Assembly (NCBI RefSeq): GCF_017573545.1
Contig: NZ_JAGEOK010000046.1
Coordinates: 1 to 64,000, forward strand
Origin: Actinomadura nitritigenes
Lineage (GTDB): Bacteria; Actinomycetota; Actinomycetes; Streptosporangiales; Streptosporangiaceae
Length of the DNA: 64,000 bases
Direction: 5' to 3'
Part shown: positions 7,842-16,329 of the stretch, in pieces
How the letters are laid out: each line of letters begins with the position of its first letter
Numbering within the stretch: position 1 is the first letter of the stretch
The notes under the pieces: model-generated
The model's database searches: none
The model's input: the letters and a program-made list of their open reading frames with translations, nothing else
What the model was told of the DNA's origin: nothing
Made by a program: the position numbers and the translations under genes

Positions 7842-10223
7842 TCAGGACTCGTCGTCCAGTTCGGCGACGCCGGTGATGCGGTGCAGCGCGAACCGGTGCA
7901 CGGCGGCGCGGGTCGCGTCGTAGCCGGTGAGGAAGCCGCCCTCCACCCGGACCGGCTCGACGATCCGGCTGGACGCCTGGCCCTGCTGGTCGAGGTAGCC
8001 GATCCAGACCCGGCCGCCGCGGTCGACGGCGCCGCGCAGCCGCTCGATCGTCGCCATCGCCGGGGACCGGGGCGGCTCCCCGGACGGGGCGTCCGCGCGC
8101 AGCCGCGCCTGCTCGGCGCCGTGCCGGGCGGCCTCGTCGCCGGCCCGCAGCGCGCGCACCGCCGCGGAGATCATCGAGTCGTCCGCGGTCTGGTCCGGGC
8201 GCAGCCGGACGATCTCGGCGGTCGGCGGCGGCTCGGCGCGCTGCGCGTCCGGCCGCGTCACGATCACCCCGCCGCCCGGTGACTCGGCGACCGGCGCGAG
8301 GCCCATCGCGCGCAGCCCGTCGAGCAGCTCGCCGCGGTGCAGGCTGGACGCCAGCACCGTCGGGGCGAGCCGGTGCAGCCGCAGCGCCGCCGCGCGCCGG
8401 TCGGCGAGGATCTCGTCGAGCGTGCCGGCGGAGTCCGTCCGCACGTACGAGGCGAGGGAGCCGACCCGCAGGTGCCCGTGCCGGCGCGCCACGTCGTCGA
8501 TGAGGTAGGTGAGCGGCTGCGGCAGCGGCGTCGCCGAGTGCCGGGCCAGCAGGCCGCTGACGTCGTCGGCGGTGCGCCCGGCGTCGAGGGCGCGGCGGAT
8601 CGACTCGGGGGTGAACCGGTACACGGTCGCGCCGCCGGTCGACTCGACGTCGGCGGCGAGCGCCAGCTCCCGGCTCAGCTCGGTGACCAGCGGGCCCGGC
8701 GCGACGGCGGTCAGGTCGGCCTGGATGAGGATCCGGTCGACCGGGTCCGGCAGGTACTTCTCCAGGCCGGGCTCGGGGTCGTGGCCCGCGAGCAGGTCGC
8801 GGGCGAACGGCGCGAGCTCGCCGAACCCGGTGAGGCCGAGCGCCGCGGCCTCGCGCAGCGTCCAGCCGACCAGCCGGTCGCGGGCCGGGCCGCCGCGCCG
8901 GGGACGAAGCCACGCCAGCCGGGCCCGCAGCGCGTCGGCGTCCACGGCGGTGCCGCGCTCTGCGCCGGCGAGGATCTCCAGGGCTGCGCGGCGGGTCGCG
9001 GGGGCGCTGCTGCGCACCATCGCCTCGCTCAGCGCGTTGATCAGCCGGTCCCGGTCGTCGCGCTCCCCGGCGAGCCCGGCGGCCCGGTCCGACTTCAGCC
9101 AGCCGCGCGCCAGCTCCGTCCAGCGGCCCGCGGTGTCGCGCATCAGCCACAGGTCGTAGGCGGGGGTCGGCAGCCACTCGCCGTCGAGGTCGCCGCTGCG
9201 GGTCAGCAGGCCCGCCGCGTACGCGACCTCGACCAGCAGCGCCGCCTTCCACTCCGGGACGTCCAGCAGCGTCGCGGCGTTGCGCAGGTCGCGGACGGCC
9301 AGGCCGCCGCTGCGCAGCACGGGCGGCGGCTCCAGACCCCAGCGCTCCAGCAGCTCCTCGGTGAGCCGGACCGCGTTGAACGCCTCACCGGCGGCGGCGC
9401 GGACCACCATGTCCTCGCCGCGGGGGCTGCCGGACGGCGCGCCGGCGAGCGGCGGCGGCTCGGCCGGCAGGTCCTGGAACAGGCGGCCGCCGCGGAGGTG
9501 GAGCGCGATCTCCCGGGGCAGCGTGACCGTCCGGTCGTCCTCGGCGGCGAGCAGCCCGCGCGCGAGGAGGCGCTCGATCGGGGTCGCGGCGGTGTCGACC
9601 CGGACGGGGCGGCGCGCGTCGGCGACCCGTCCCACCGGCGGCCCCCAGGCGAGCGCGTCCAGCGCGGACCGCGCCTCCGGGCCGGCGGCCTCGACCAGCG
9701 GCGCCGGGTCGGCCAGCAGTTCGGCGAGCCGGCGCAGCAGCCGCGCCGAGTCGGCGAACCCGCGCGGCGCCTCGCCCTGCAGGTCGGTGACCAGCGCGGC
9801 GAGCCGCTCGACGGGGTACCCGGCGAACACCTCCCGGACCGGCGGGCCCAGCCCCGCGGGATGCGGCAGTCCCTGCCGGACGCCCGGCGCGGGGTTCAGT
9901 GCGCCGTCGCCGCCGTTCCACACCAGCCCGAACCGCAGCAGCCGGTCGACGGCGTCGCCGACCTGGGCGGGAGTGGCGTCGAGCGCGGCGGCCAGCGCGT
10001 CCGGCAGCACCGGCGAGGGCAGCACGAGCGCCGCCTCCAGCGTCGCGAGCGTGAACCGGTCGAGCCGGTCGAGGGCGCGGGAGACGGCGGCGGGCGTCGC
10101 GGCGCGCGCGGCGAGCGCGGTCAGGTCCGCGGGGACGGGCGCGAGCAGCTCCGGACGCGCGGACAGCAGCGCGCGGAGCTCGTCGTCGGCTCGTGCGCGC
10201 AGCCAGTCCGCATACGATTCCAT
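7842..10223 (-). CDS. Helicase-associated (XPB-partner) protein
   Basis: A 793-residue protein of the actinobacterial family annotated as helicase C-terminal or XPB/Ssl2 N-terminal-like domain protein. It has no Walker A or B motif, so it is not itself a helicase. The N-terminal half is a series of winged-helix-like repeats (for example LDRFTLATLEAAL and VGDAVDRLLRFGLV near 50-110). The middle (about 470-640) has the helicase-XPB-like segment with IQADLTAVAPGPL. The C-terminus (about 715-785) is a WYL-like beta domain: VWIGYLDQQGQ, RIVEPVRVEGGFLTGYD. As I recall, the M. tuberculosis counterpart is Rv0862c, next to ercc3. ATG at 10223 follows AAGGTGG; a GTG twelve bases upstream (10235) is possible. 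Its exact function is unknown. Confidence 0.88.
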   Translation of the reverse strand: MESYADWLRARADDELRALLSARPELLAPVPADLTALAARAATPAAVSRALDRLDRFTLATLEAALVLPSPVLPDALAAALDATPAQVGDAVDRLLRFGLVWNGGDGALNPAPGVRQGLPHPAGLGPPVREVFAGYPVERLAALVTDLQGEAPRGFADSARLLRRLAELLADPAPLVEAAGPEARSALDALAWGPPVGRVADARRPVRVDTAATPIERLLARGLLAAEDDRTVTLPREIALHLRGGRLFQDLPAEPPPLAGAPSGSPRGEDMVVRAAAGEAFNAVRLTEELLERWGLEPPPVLRSGGLAVRDLRNAATLLDVPEWKAALLVEVAYAAGLLTRSGDLDGEWLPTPAYDLWLMRDTAGRWTELARGWLKSDRAAGLAGERDDRDRLINALSEAMVRSSAPATRRAALEILAGAERGTAVDADALRARLAWLRPRRGGPARDRLVGWTLREAAALGLTGFGELAPFARDLLAGHDPEPGLEKYLPDPVDRILIQADLTAVAPGPLVTELSRELALAADVESTGGATVYRFTPESIRRALDAGRTADDVSGLLARHSATPLPQPLTYLIDDVARRHGHLRVGSLASYVRTDSAGTLDEILADRRAAALRLHRLAPTVLASSLHRGELLDGLRAMGLAPVAESPGGGVIVTRPDAQRAEPPPTAEIVRLRPDQTADDSMISAAVRALRAGDEAARHGAEQARLRADAPSGEPPRSPAMATIERLRGAVDRGGRVWIGYLDQQGQASSRIVEPVRVEGGFLTGYDATRAAVHRFALHRITGVAELDDES

Positions 10224-10424
10224 GCCGTTCGCCACCTTAGTGTCGCGGGCGTCCCGGCCCGCCGCGCCCCGGGAACGGGGCGTTTCCGCATGTCGGACGC
10301 TGCGAGTGCGGGACCCTCCCAGCGTAGGAGCGGAACGGTGCGGCCGGTGCGGCGCCGCGGCACGCGGAGGAGGGCGTGCCGGAAACGCCGTCCGGCGCGA
10401 TAGGGAACCGGCCGGAACGGCGGA

Positions 10425-11042
10425 TCAGGACGCCGGCGTGCGCTCCAGGTTCACCAGGCCGAGCCCGAGCCGGGCCCAGCTCTCCACGAACCGCTTCTCG
10501 TCGATCCGCGTGGGCGGCTCGTACATCGACTCGTTCGCCAGCCAGTAGTTGACGACGGCGCCGCCCAGGATCGAGGCGACCGCCGCCCAGTCCTCCTCGG
10601 CGCCCGCGTACTCCGGCTGCTGCGACAGCCAGGTCGCGATGCCGTCGTACAGCGGGTTGACGATGCCCTCGCGCATCTCCGCGACCAGGTTCGGGAACTG
10701 GTCGAGGTCGCGGAAGAGCACCCGGATCAGGTCCTGCTCCTCGCGCATCTTCGCCAGCCCGGCCTGGCAGGTCATCCGCAGCCGCACCTCGAGCGGGCGG
10801 TCGGCGAACACCTCCGCCTGGTCGAGCACGGTGGTGATCTGCTGCCTGGTCCGCTCGATGTGCTCCCGGATCGCGGAGGCGAGCACCTCCTCCTTCGACC
10901 GGAAGTGCCGGTACAGGCCCCCCGCGCCGGGCGACAGCCCGGCCGCCGCCTCGATCTCGGCCACCGAGGTCGCCGCGTAGCCTCGATCGGCGAACAGACG
11001 GAGCGACTCGGCCACGATCCGCTCGCGCGTAGATCTCGTCAT
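10425..11042 (-). CDS. TetR-family transcriptional regulator
   Basis: A 205-residue repressor. Residues 1-50 form the TetR HTH: TRERIVAESLRLFADRGYAATSVAEIEAAAG is the canonical first part, followed by LYRHFRSKEEVL. The C-terminal ligand domain is alpha-helical and gives no clear hint of the ligand. The start is well supported: ATG at 11042 with ggaggaa eight bases upstream. The nearest divergent gene is the GNAT-like gene at 11209, 166 bp away, so that or the gene itself is the likely target. Downstream (toward 10236) there is a 200-bp gap without a gene. Confidence 0.92.
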   Translation of the reverse strand: MTRSTRERIVAESLRLFADRGYAATSVAEIEAAAGLSPGAGGLYRHFRSKEEVLASAIREHIERTRQQITTVLDQAEVFADRPLEVRLRMTCQAGLAKMREEQDLIRVLFRDLDQFPNLVAEMREGIVNPLYDGIATWLSQQPEYAGAEEDWAAVASILGGAVVNYWLANESMYEPPTRIDEKRFVESWARLGLGLVNLERTPAS

Positions 11043-11208
11043 GGTGATGAATTCCTCCGGAAGAACAGTAAGGCATCTTGGACCTGCGGGCTCCTGCCGC
11101 GGCCCGGCGCGCCCGAATTCGTGACGCGTCTCGCCCCGCGCCGGGGGCGACTAGAGTTCGATGCTCTGCGCCCCTGTGCCGGAAGGGGCGTCGCCGGAAG
11201 GGTCGACG

Positions 11209-11688
11209 ATGTTCATGTCTCCGCGGAAGGCGGCCGACGGGGCCTTCCTCCCCGAGGACTTCGTGGTGCCCACGCTGGTCGCCGGACCCCGTTTCCAGAT
11301 CCGCCCGATCACCGTCCACGACGTCGTCAAGGACTACGGCGCGGTGATCGGCAGCCTGGACCGGCTCGCCGGCCGGTTCGGCCCGGAGTGGGGCTGGCCG
11401 GACCGCGAGTTCACCTTCGAGCAGGCGCTGATCGACGTCGCGTGGCTGCAGAAGGAGGGGCAGCTGCGCCGCTCCTTCAGCTACGTGGTGAACACGCCGG
11501 ACGGGGAACGCCAGTTCGGCCGCATCCACGTCGCCCCGTCCGGCGAGCCCGGCGCCGACGCCGTCGTGGTGTTCTGGGTCCGCGCCGACGAGGAGGACAC
11601 CGCGCTGGAGAAGGACCTGGAGGACTTCGTCCGGCAATGGGTCACCACGGCGTGGCCCTTCGACGTCGTCCGCTTCCCCGGCCGGTAG
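11209..11688 (+). CDS. GNAT-like acetyltransferase family protein
   Basis: A 159-residue protein resembling a small actinobacterial GNAT-type family: FQIRPITVHDVVKDYGAVIGS (start of the fold), GWPDREFTFEQALIDVAWL, FSYVVNTPDGERQFGRIHVAPS, then VVVFWVRADEEDTALEKDL and the closing WPFDVVRFPGR. The usual acetyl-CoA loop (R/QxxGxG/A) is not obvious, so enzymatic activity is uncertain. ATG at 11209 has ggaaggg six bases upstream; an upstream ATG at 11161 is less likely. It converges with the membrane protein gene, with only 19 bp between the stop codons. Confidence 0.7.
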   Translation: MFMSPRKAADGAFLPEDFVVPTLVAGPRFQIRPITVHDVVKDYGAVIGSLDRLAGRFGPEWGWPDREFTFEQALIDVAWLQKEGQLRRSFSYVVNTPDGERQFGRIHVAPSGEPGADAVVVFWVRADEEDTALEKDLEDFVRQWVTTAWPFDVVRFPGR

Positions 11689-11707
11689 CCGTCCGGGCGG
11701 GCGGGGG

Positions 11708-12178
11708 TCAGGCCGCGCGGCGGACGACGGCCACGACGATCCGCCCGATGACGAGGTAGACGAGCGCGGCGAGGCCGTAGTTGACGGCGACGTCGGCCTT
11801 GGCGTTGTCGGGCTGGAACACGTCCTTGAACTGCCAGGCGAGCTCGTCGGCGCGCGCGCCGAACCAGTGCACGAGGTCGTTGCCGGTGTTGGCGTCGAAC
11901 ACCACGAACAGGATGTGCACCGCGAGCACCAGCACCACGATCGTCGTCACGACCGAGATCACCGTGGCGACCAGGTTGACGGTGCGCTTGCGGGCGGCCG
12001 CCGCGGACGCGGTGAACGGCCGCCGGGACCGGTGGTCGCCCGGGTCGACGCGCGTCCCGGTCATGGCGTGCCGCGCGGTGGTGCCCGTACCGGCGGGTTC
12101 GGTCCGGCCGGGGTCCGGCCTCACCGGTTCCCGCGCGCTCGTCGTGCGGTCCGTGTCGTCTGCCCTGTTGTCCGCCAT
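11708..12178 (-). CDS. Two-helix membrane protein with disordered N-terminus
   Basis: Unrecognised, 156 residues. Residues 1-65 are polar and rich in Arg, Asp, Thr and Pro. Two hydrophobic helices follow at about 69-94 (LVATVISVVTTIVVLVLAV) and 134-152 (YGLAALVYLVIGRIVVAVV), with a roughly 40-residue loop between them carrying WFGARADELAWQFKDVF. The layout resembles small actinobacterial YGGT-like or stress-associated membrane proteins, but no family can be asserted. ATG at 12178 has ggagggcg five bases upstream. Upstream, on the same strand, lies GTTT-N16-GGGAT, similar to a SigB/SigF-type promoter. Confidence 0.82.
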   Translation of the reverse strand: MADNRADDTDRTTSAREPVRPDPGRTEPAGTGTTARHAMTGTRVDPGDHRSRRPFTASAAAARKRTVNLVATVISVVTTIVVLVLAVHILFVVFDANTGNDLVHWFGARADELAWQFKDVFQPDNAKADVAVNYGLAALVYLVIGRIVVAVVRRAA

Positions 12179-12268
12179 GGGGCGCCCTCCTTCGCCGGGC
12201 CGGCCTGCGGCTGATCGTCCTTGGGGTGGGGGTGGCTCGTTCGATCCCTACGTTTTTCCTGGTCAAAC

Positions 12269-12293
12269 GGTTTTCGGCAGAAGGCGCGGGTAT
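12269..12293 (+). promoter_or_regulatory. Possible SigF/SigB-type promoter
   Basis: GGTTT (12269-12273) and GGGTAT (12288-12293) with a 14-base spacer resemble the stress sigma factor consensus GGTTT-N14-17-GGGTA. It would drive transcription toward the HAD gene with a leader of about 220 bases. The opposite strand has GTTT-N16-GGGAT facing the membrane protein gene. Both are by-eye matches. Confidence 0.3.
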
Positions 12294-12371
12294 CAACTCG
12301 ACACGGGCGGCCGCCCGGAACCCGGCAGACCAGACCGGGGCCGGGCACCAAAGGTCCCCGCGCCAAGAGTT

Positions 12372-12425
12372 CCCGCGCTCTCCTACTCGGATCCCGTCGC
12401 ATCGCCACTACCGGGAGAGCGCGGG
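12372..12425 (+). other. Long inverted repeat upstream of HAD gene
   Basis: CCCGCGCTCTCC (12372-12383) and GGAGAGCGCGGG (12414-12425) form a perfect 12-bp inverted repeat with a 30-base loop, ending 90 bases before the HAD start. The 337-bp gap 12179-12515 otherwise holds no gene. It could be an attenuator-like leader hairpin, a terminator for transcripts coming from the left, or a large operator. Confidence 0.5.
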
Positions 12426-12515
12426 TACTTGCGTCCGGGCCCGTCCGTCGCGGACCGTCCCTCGCGCGCCCCGGCGTTGGCTTTCGCTCCATACCGGACC
12501 TTTACCCTGTGTGGC

Positions 12516-13166
12516 GTGCTGGACCTTGATTCGCGGAAGATTCCCCGTCCGGATGGTGCCGATTTCTCCGTCGGCTTCGACCTCGACCTCACGCTGGCCG
12601 ACACGCGCGCCGCGATCGCCGCGGTGTACGCCGCGATCGCGGCGGAGACCGGCGTCCCCATCGACGTCGACACCGTCGTGCGGCGGCTCGGTCCGCCGCT
12701 GGAGGTGGAGCTGGCGTACTGGTTTCCGCCGGAGCGGATCCCCGCGATGGCCGACCTGTACCGGGCGCTCTACCCGGACGTCGCGCTCCCGGTGACCGAG
12801 GCCATGCCCGGCGCCGCCGCGGCGCTGGAGGCGGTCCGCGCGGTGGGCGGCCGGGTGGTCGTGGTGTCCGGGAAGAACCAGCGCGACACCGAGCGCACCG
12901 TCCGCTTCCTCGGGCTGGACGTGGACACCGTCGTCGGCGGGCTGTTCGGCGCCGACAAGGGCGCCGCGCTCCGCGAGCACGGCGCGCGCGCCTACATCGG
13001 CGACCACACCGGTGACGTGGACGCCGCGCGCGCCGCTTCCGCCGTGGCCGTCGCGGTCGCGACCGGCGCGTTCGACTCCGCCGCCCTCACCGCCTACGGG
13101 GCGGACGTCGTCCTCCCCGACCTGAACGCCTTCCCCGAGTGGCTCGCGGGATTCGCGGCGGTGTGA
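12516..13166 (+). CDS. HAD-superfamily phosphatase
   Basis: A 216-residue haloacid dehalogenase-type hydrolase, probably a phosphoglycolate phosphatase-like enzyme on a small phosphorylated substrate. Motif I is DLDLT, with nucleophile D22 and acid/base D24. An alpha-helical C1 cap (AAIAAVYAAIAAETGV... YWFPPERIPAMADLY) follows. Motif II is VVVSGK (Ser plus nearby Lys), and motif IV is IGDHTGDVDAARAA. No ATG is present; GTG at 12516 is preferred. There is no Shine-Dalgarno sequence, but a TACCCT box at 12503-12508 sits seven bases upstream, as expected for leaderless transcription starting at the GTG. The long frame further upstream is not coding by bias. Confidence 0.88.
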   Translation: MLDLDSRKIPRPDGADFSVGFDLDLTLADTRAAIAAVYAAIAAETGVPIDVDTVVRRLGPPLEVELAYWFPPERIPAMADLYRALYPDVALPVTEAMPGAAAALEAVRAVGGRVVVVSGKNQRDTERTVRFLGLDVDTVVGGLFGADKGAALREHGARAYIGDHTGDVDAARAASAVAVAVATGAFDSAALTAYGADVVLPDLNAFPEWLAGFAAV

Positions 13167-13287
13167 CGGGGCGCCGGGCCGTCCTCTCGCGGGGCGCCGG
13201 CAGGGCCGATATCGAGGTGCCGCGGAGGCGGCGTCCGGGATAGCTTCATCCCGTTGCCCCAGGGGGCTTCGCGGGGGTCCCGGCGTG

Positions 13288-13316
13288 TTCACCGGTACCC
13301 GGCGAGGCACTAATCT
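13288..13316 (+). promoter_or_regulatory. Sigma-70-type promoter of cold-shock gene
   Basis: TTCACC (13288-13293), a 17-base spacer, and TAATCT (13311-13316) form a good housekeeping promoter. Transcription would start near 13323, leaving a leader of about 32 bases before the GTG at 13355. The spacing and the TAnnnT box support it. Confidence 0.55.
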
Positions 13317-13354
13317 TGGGGTCGATTCAGGACGATTACCGAACGAGGTATCCC

Positions 13355-13750
13355 GTGCCGACTGGCAAGGTCAAGTGGTACGACTCCGACAAGGGGTTCG
13401 GCTTCCTCACCCGCGACGACGGCGGTGAGGTCTTCGTGCACTCCTCGGCGTTGCCGGGCGGCGTGACGACGCTCAAGCCAGGCCAGCGCATCGAGTTCGG
13501 CGTGGTCGAGGGCCGGCGCGGCCAGCAGGCGCTGCAGGTGCGCGTGCTGGAGAGCCTGCCGTCGGTCGAGCGGACCATCGCCAAGCAGCGGCGCAAGAAG
13601 CCGGACGAGATGGTCGTCATCACCGAGGACCTGATCAAGCTGCTGGACGGGATCTCCAACACCTACCGGCGCGGCAAGCACCCGGCGCCGGCCGAGGCGA
13701 AGAAGATCGCGACCGTGCTGCGCGCAGTGGCGGATGACATCAGTACCTGA
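13355..13750 (+). CDS. Cold-shock domain protein with C-terminal extension
   Basis: An RNA/ssDNA-binding protein of 131 residues. The cold-shock domain is at residues 1-65: GKVKWYDSDKGFGFL holds RNP1 (KGFGF, 13-17) and VFVH (26-29) is RNP2. Beyond it lies a 65-residue helical and basic extension (KQRRKKPDEMVVITEDLIKLLDG...) not found in the 67-residue CspA type; this longer form is typical of actinobacteria (the CspB-like form, about 130 residues). GTG at 13355 is chosen over the upstream ATG because the domain begins right there and cgagg lies a few bases upstream. It converges on the MFS gene at 13804, over a hairpin. Confidence 0.93.
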   Translation: MPTGKVKWYDSDKGFGFLTRDDGGEVFVHSSALPGGVTTLKPGQRIEFGVVEGRRGQQALQVRVLESLPSVERTIAKQRRKKPDEMVVITEDLIKLLDGISNTYRRGKHPAPAEAKKIATVLRAVADDIST

Positions 13751-13755
13751 CCGGA

Positions 13756-13777
13756 CGGCGCCCGGAGCGGGGCGCCG
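13756..13777. terminator. Terminator between cold-shock gene and MFS
   Basis: CGGCGCC / GGCGCCG, a perfect 7-bp dyad with an 8-base loop, sits 6 bp after the cold-shock stop codon and before the convergent MFS stop at 13804. There is no T run. Confidence 0.5.
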
Positions 13778-13803
13778 CCGGAGGGGCCGTCTCGCGGTGA
13801 CGG

Positions 13804-15234
13804 TCAGGCGCGCATCTGCGTGTGCGCGTCCTTGATCGGGGCGCCCGTCGTGGACGGGACGCGGCGGTGCGCGCCCGCGCGGCGGGTCAGCAGCAGGCCG
13901 AGCGACAGCGCGAGCGCCGCCGCGACGATCGCCAGCGCGACCCGGCCGTCCGCGACGATCGACATGCCGAGGCCGAGCAGCCCTCCGACCACCCACGCGA
14001 GCTGGTGCAGCGTCTCGGTCACCGCGAACGTGGACGAGCGGACCTCCTCGCCGATCTCCCGCTGGACGACCGCGTCCATCGACAGCTTGCCGAGGACCTG
14101 GCCGAGACCCGCCGCGAGCGCCACCGCGAGCGCGGCCCAGAGGCCGAAGAACAGCGCGCTGACCGCGGTCACGGCGGTGACGGCGGCGAGCGTCGCGGTG
14201 ACGATCAGCCGGGGCGCCCGCGCCTTCATCCAGGCGCCGAGGGCGGTGCCGATCAGGCCGCCGGCGCCCGCGAACGCCGCGAGGAGGCCGAGCGCGAGGT
14301 TGTGCGACACCGGGTCGAACCGCTCCTGGCGGAGCAGGAACGCCAGGTAGAGCACGAGGAAGCCGGACAGGGCGCGCAGCACGGCGTTCGCCTGCATCGC
14401 CTCCGCGACCACCGGGCCGACGCGGGGCAGCGTCCGCCAGTGCCGGGCGGGCCGGTCGGGCTCGGTGTCCGCCTCGCCCCCCGCATCGGTTCCGGCGGCG
14501 GCGGCCGCGTCCGCCGGCGCCTCGGCGGTGTCGGGCAGGTCCACGTGCCTCGGCAGCCGCATCGCGAACACGGTGCCGAGCAGGAACACCGCCGTGCCGA
14601 TGCGCAGCACCCAGCCGGGGCCGATCAGCACGGCGAGGCCCGCGCCCGCCGGAGCGGCGACCGACGAGGCGATCAGCCCGGCGAACGAGGCCCGCGCGTT
14701 CGCCGTGACCAGCGTGATCTCGTCCGGCAGCAGCCGCGGGGTCACCGCGGCGCGCAGCACCCCGAACGCCTTCGAGGTCACCAGGACGCCGAACGCGGCG
14801 GGCAGGAAGGTGACCGGGTCGTTGTGCGCGACGGCGCCCGCCATGCCCCAGCACAGCAGGCCGCGGATCGCGAACGTGGCGGCCACCGCGTACCGGCGGA
14901 CGTGCCGCATCCGGTCGAGCGCGGGGCCGATCAGCGGAGCGACCAGCGCGAACGGCGCCATCGTGACGAGCAGGTAGAGGGCGACCTGGCCGCGCGCCTG
15001 GTTGACGTCCAGGCCGAAGAACAGCGTCCCGGCGAGCGCGACGGTGACCATCGCGTCGCCCGCCGAGTTCAGCGCGGACGCCTCGATGAGGTCGCCGAGG
15101 CCGCTGCGCCCGGCGCCGTGCGCGTGCGTGACACGCCGGGTGAGCCGGCCGGCGCCGCACGCCGCCGAGCGCATGCGGCGCAGCGTCCTGCCCGCGCCGC
15201 CCACACCGGCGCGCACGGAGCGTCGCAGTCCCAT
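13804..15234 (-). CDS. MFS transporter
   Basis: A 12-helix major facilitator protein of 476 residues in the cytoplasmic membrane. A basic N-terminus (about 40 residues with many Arg) precedes helix 1 (SAGDAMVTVALAGTLFFGL). A GPALDRMRHVRRYAV segment between helices 2 and 3 matches motif A. A hydrophilic loop rich in Ala, Asp and Thr (about 235-265) splits the two six-helix halves. The substrate is unknown. ATG at 15234 is chosen because upstream residues are poorly biased and agggcg precedes it. It is divergent from DUF3027 and convergent with the cold-shock gene. As I recall, the same arrangement occurs at Rv0871/Rv0876c/Rv0877 in M. tuberculosis. Confidence 0.88.
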   Translation of the reverse strand: MGLRRSVRAGVGGAGRTLRRMRSAACGAGRLTRRVTHAHGAGRSGLGDLIEASALNSAGDAMVTVALAGTLFFGLDVNQARGQVALYLLVTMAPFALVAPLIGPALDRMRHVRRYAVAATFAIRGLLCWGMAGAVAHNDPVTFLPAAFGVLVTSKAFGVLRAAVTPRLLPDEITLVTANARASFAGLIASSVAAPAGAGLAVLIGPGWVLRIGTAVFLLGTVFAMRLPRHVDLPDTAEAPADAAAAAGTDAGGEADTEPDRPARHWRTLPRVGPVVAEAMQANAVLRALSGFLVLYLAFLLRQERFDPVSHNLALGLLAAFAGAGGLIGTALGAWMKARAPRLIVTATLAAVTAVTAVSALFFGLWAALAVALAAGLGQVLGKLSMDAVVQREIGEEVRSSTFAVTETLHQLAWVVGGLLGLGMSIVADGRVALAIVAAALALSLGLLLTRRAGAHRRVPSTTGAPIKDAHTQMRA

Positions 15235-15389
15235 CGCGCCCTGATCTCTCCTCGCGGGGTTCGTGCCGATTCCGGCCGCCGCGGCCCGCCTGGTCGCGCG
15301 TCCGGCCGCCTGATTGAGAGTACGTTCCCTTTCGGCGGGCCGGATCACCTCGCGCCGTCCGCCGCCCGTGTGTCGGGTCATGCCCCGGG

Positions 15390-16265
15390 ATGCGCGAGAA
15401 TCGAGATGTGAGCCCAACGCGTCAGTCCAGCCCCGCGCGTACCGCCGCCGCGCGCACCACCTCCGGGCCCGCCCGCCGGCCCCGCACGCCCGCCGTCGAT
15501 CCCGCCTGCGCCGAGGCGGTGGACCTCGCGCGGACGGCCGCCGAGGAGACCGCCCGCCCCGCGCCGGTCGGGGAGCATCTCGGCCTGCGCGCCGAGGGCG
15601 ACCGGGTGGTCACGCACTATTTCGCCGCGCTGGACCCGGCCTACACGGGCTGGCGGTGGGCCGTCACGGTCACCCGCGCCGCCCGTGCCAAGATCGTCAC
15701 GGTGAGCGAGTGCGTGCTGCTGCCCGGTGACGACGCGCTGCTCGCGCCGCAGTGGGTGCCGTGGCTGGAGCGGCTCCGCCCCGGCGACCTCGGCCCCGGC
15801 GACCTGCTGCCGACCGCGCCCGACGACGTCCGGCTCGCCCCCGGCTACGCGCAGGTCGACGAGTCCGTCGAGCGCGAGGCGCAGTGGGAGCTCGGCCTCG
15901 GCCGGGTCCGGGTGCTGTCCCGCGAGGGCCGCGACGAGGCCGCCGCCCGCTGGTACGAGGGCGTCGCGGGGCCCCGCGCGCCGATCGCCGCGTCCGCGCC
16001 GGCGCAGTGCTCCACCTGCGGGTTCTACGTGTCGCTCGCCGGCGACCTGCGGCAGATGTTCGGCGTGTGCGCCAACGAGTACGCCCCGGACGACGGCCGG
16101 GTGGTGTCCGCCGACCACGGCTGCGGCGCGCACTCCGAGGCCGTCAACCTTCCGGCGGCGTCCGAGCACAACCCGCCGGTGATCGACGAGCTGGGCTACG
16201 ACGTCGTCCCGTCCGCCGGCGAGGACGCCGGAGCCCCGGACGACGAGGCGCTCGGGCACAGCTGA
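15390..16265 (+). CDS. DUF3027 protein
   Basis: A conserved actinobacterial protein of unknown function, about 290 residues. Recognisable blocks are CAEAVDLARTAAEE (about 50-63), HYFAALDPAYTGWRWAVTV and VSECVLLPGDDALLAPQWVPW (about 85-130), which belong to DUF3027. Near the C-terminus is QCSTCGFYVSL...GVCANEYAPDDGRVVSADHGCGAH, a cysteine-rich stretch (CxxC, C, C) that may bind zinc. Start: ATG at 15390 has no Shine-Dalgarno sequence. A GTG at 15408 preceded by GAGAAT is an alternative and could be leaderless. It lies 64 bp before the HSP90-like ATPase gene in the same direction, so the two probably form a transcription unit. Confidence 0.85.
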   Translation: MRENRDVSPTRQSSPARTAAARTTSGPARRPRTPAVDPACAEAVDLARTAAEETARPAPVGEHLGLRAEGDRVVTHYFAALDPAYTGWRWAVTVTRAARAKIVTVSECVLLPGDDALLAPQWVPWLERLRPGDLGPGDLLPTAPDDVRLAPGYAQVDESVEREAQWELGLGRVRVLSREGRDEAAARWYEGVAGPRAPIAASAPAQCSTCGFYVSLAGDLRQMFGVCANEYAPDDGRVVSADHGCGAHSEAVNLPAASEHNPPVIDELGYDVVPSAGEDAGAPDDEALGHS

Positions 16266-16329
16266 CCGCGACGAGACCGGACCGGGGGCGCGTGCCGTCC
16301 CTCCGACGAGCCGCGACCCGCGCGGCGAG

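Noticed and set aside
7842..10223. Calling the XPB partner a helicase
   Set aside because: No Walker A, DEAD/DEVH box or motif VI; it only carries XPB-like and WYL-like regions.
10265..10282. Hairpin CGCCCCG-GGAA-CGGGGCG followed by TTT on the plus strand
   Set aside because: No plus-strand gene ends there; both flanking genes read on the minus strand, where no T run follows.
12226..12795. Plus-strand frames across the HAD leader
   Set aside because: Arg/Pro/Ser-rich, out of frame with the HAD gene, typical of noncoding frames in GC-rich DNA.
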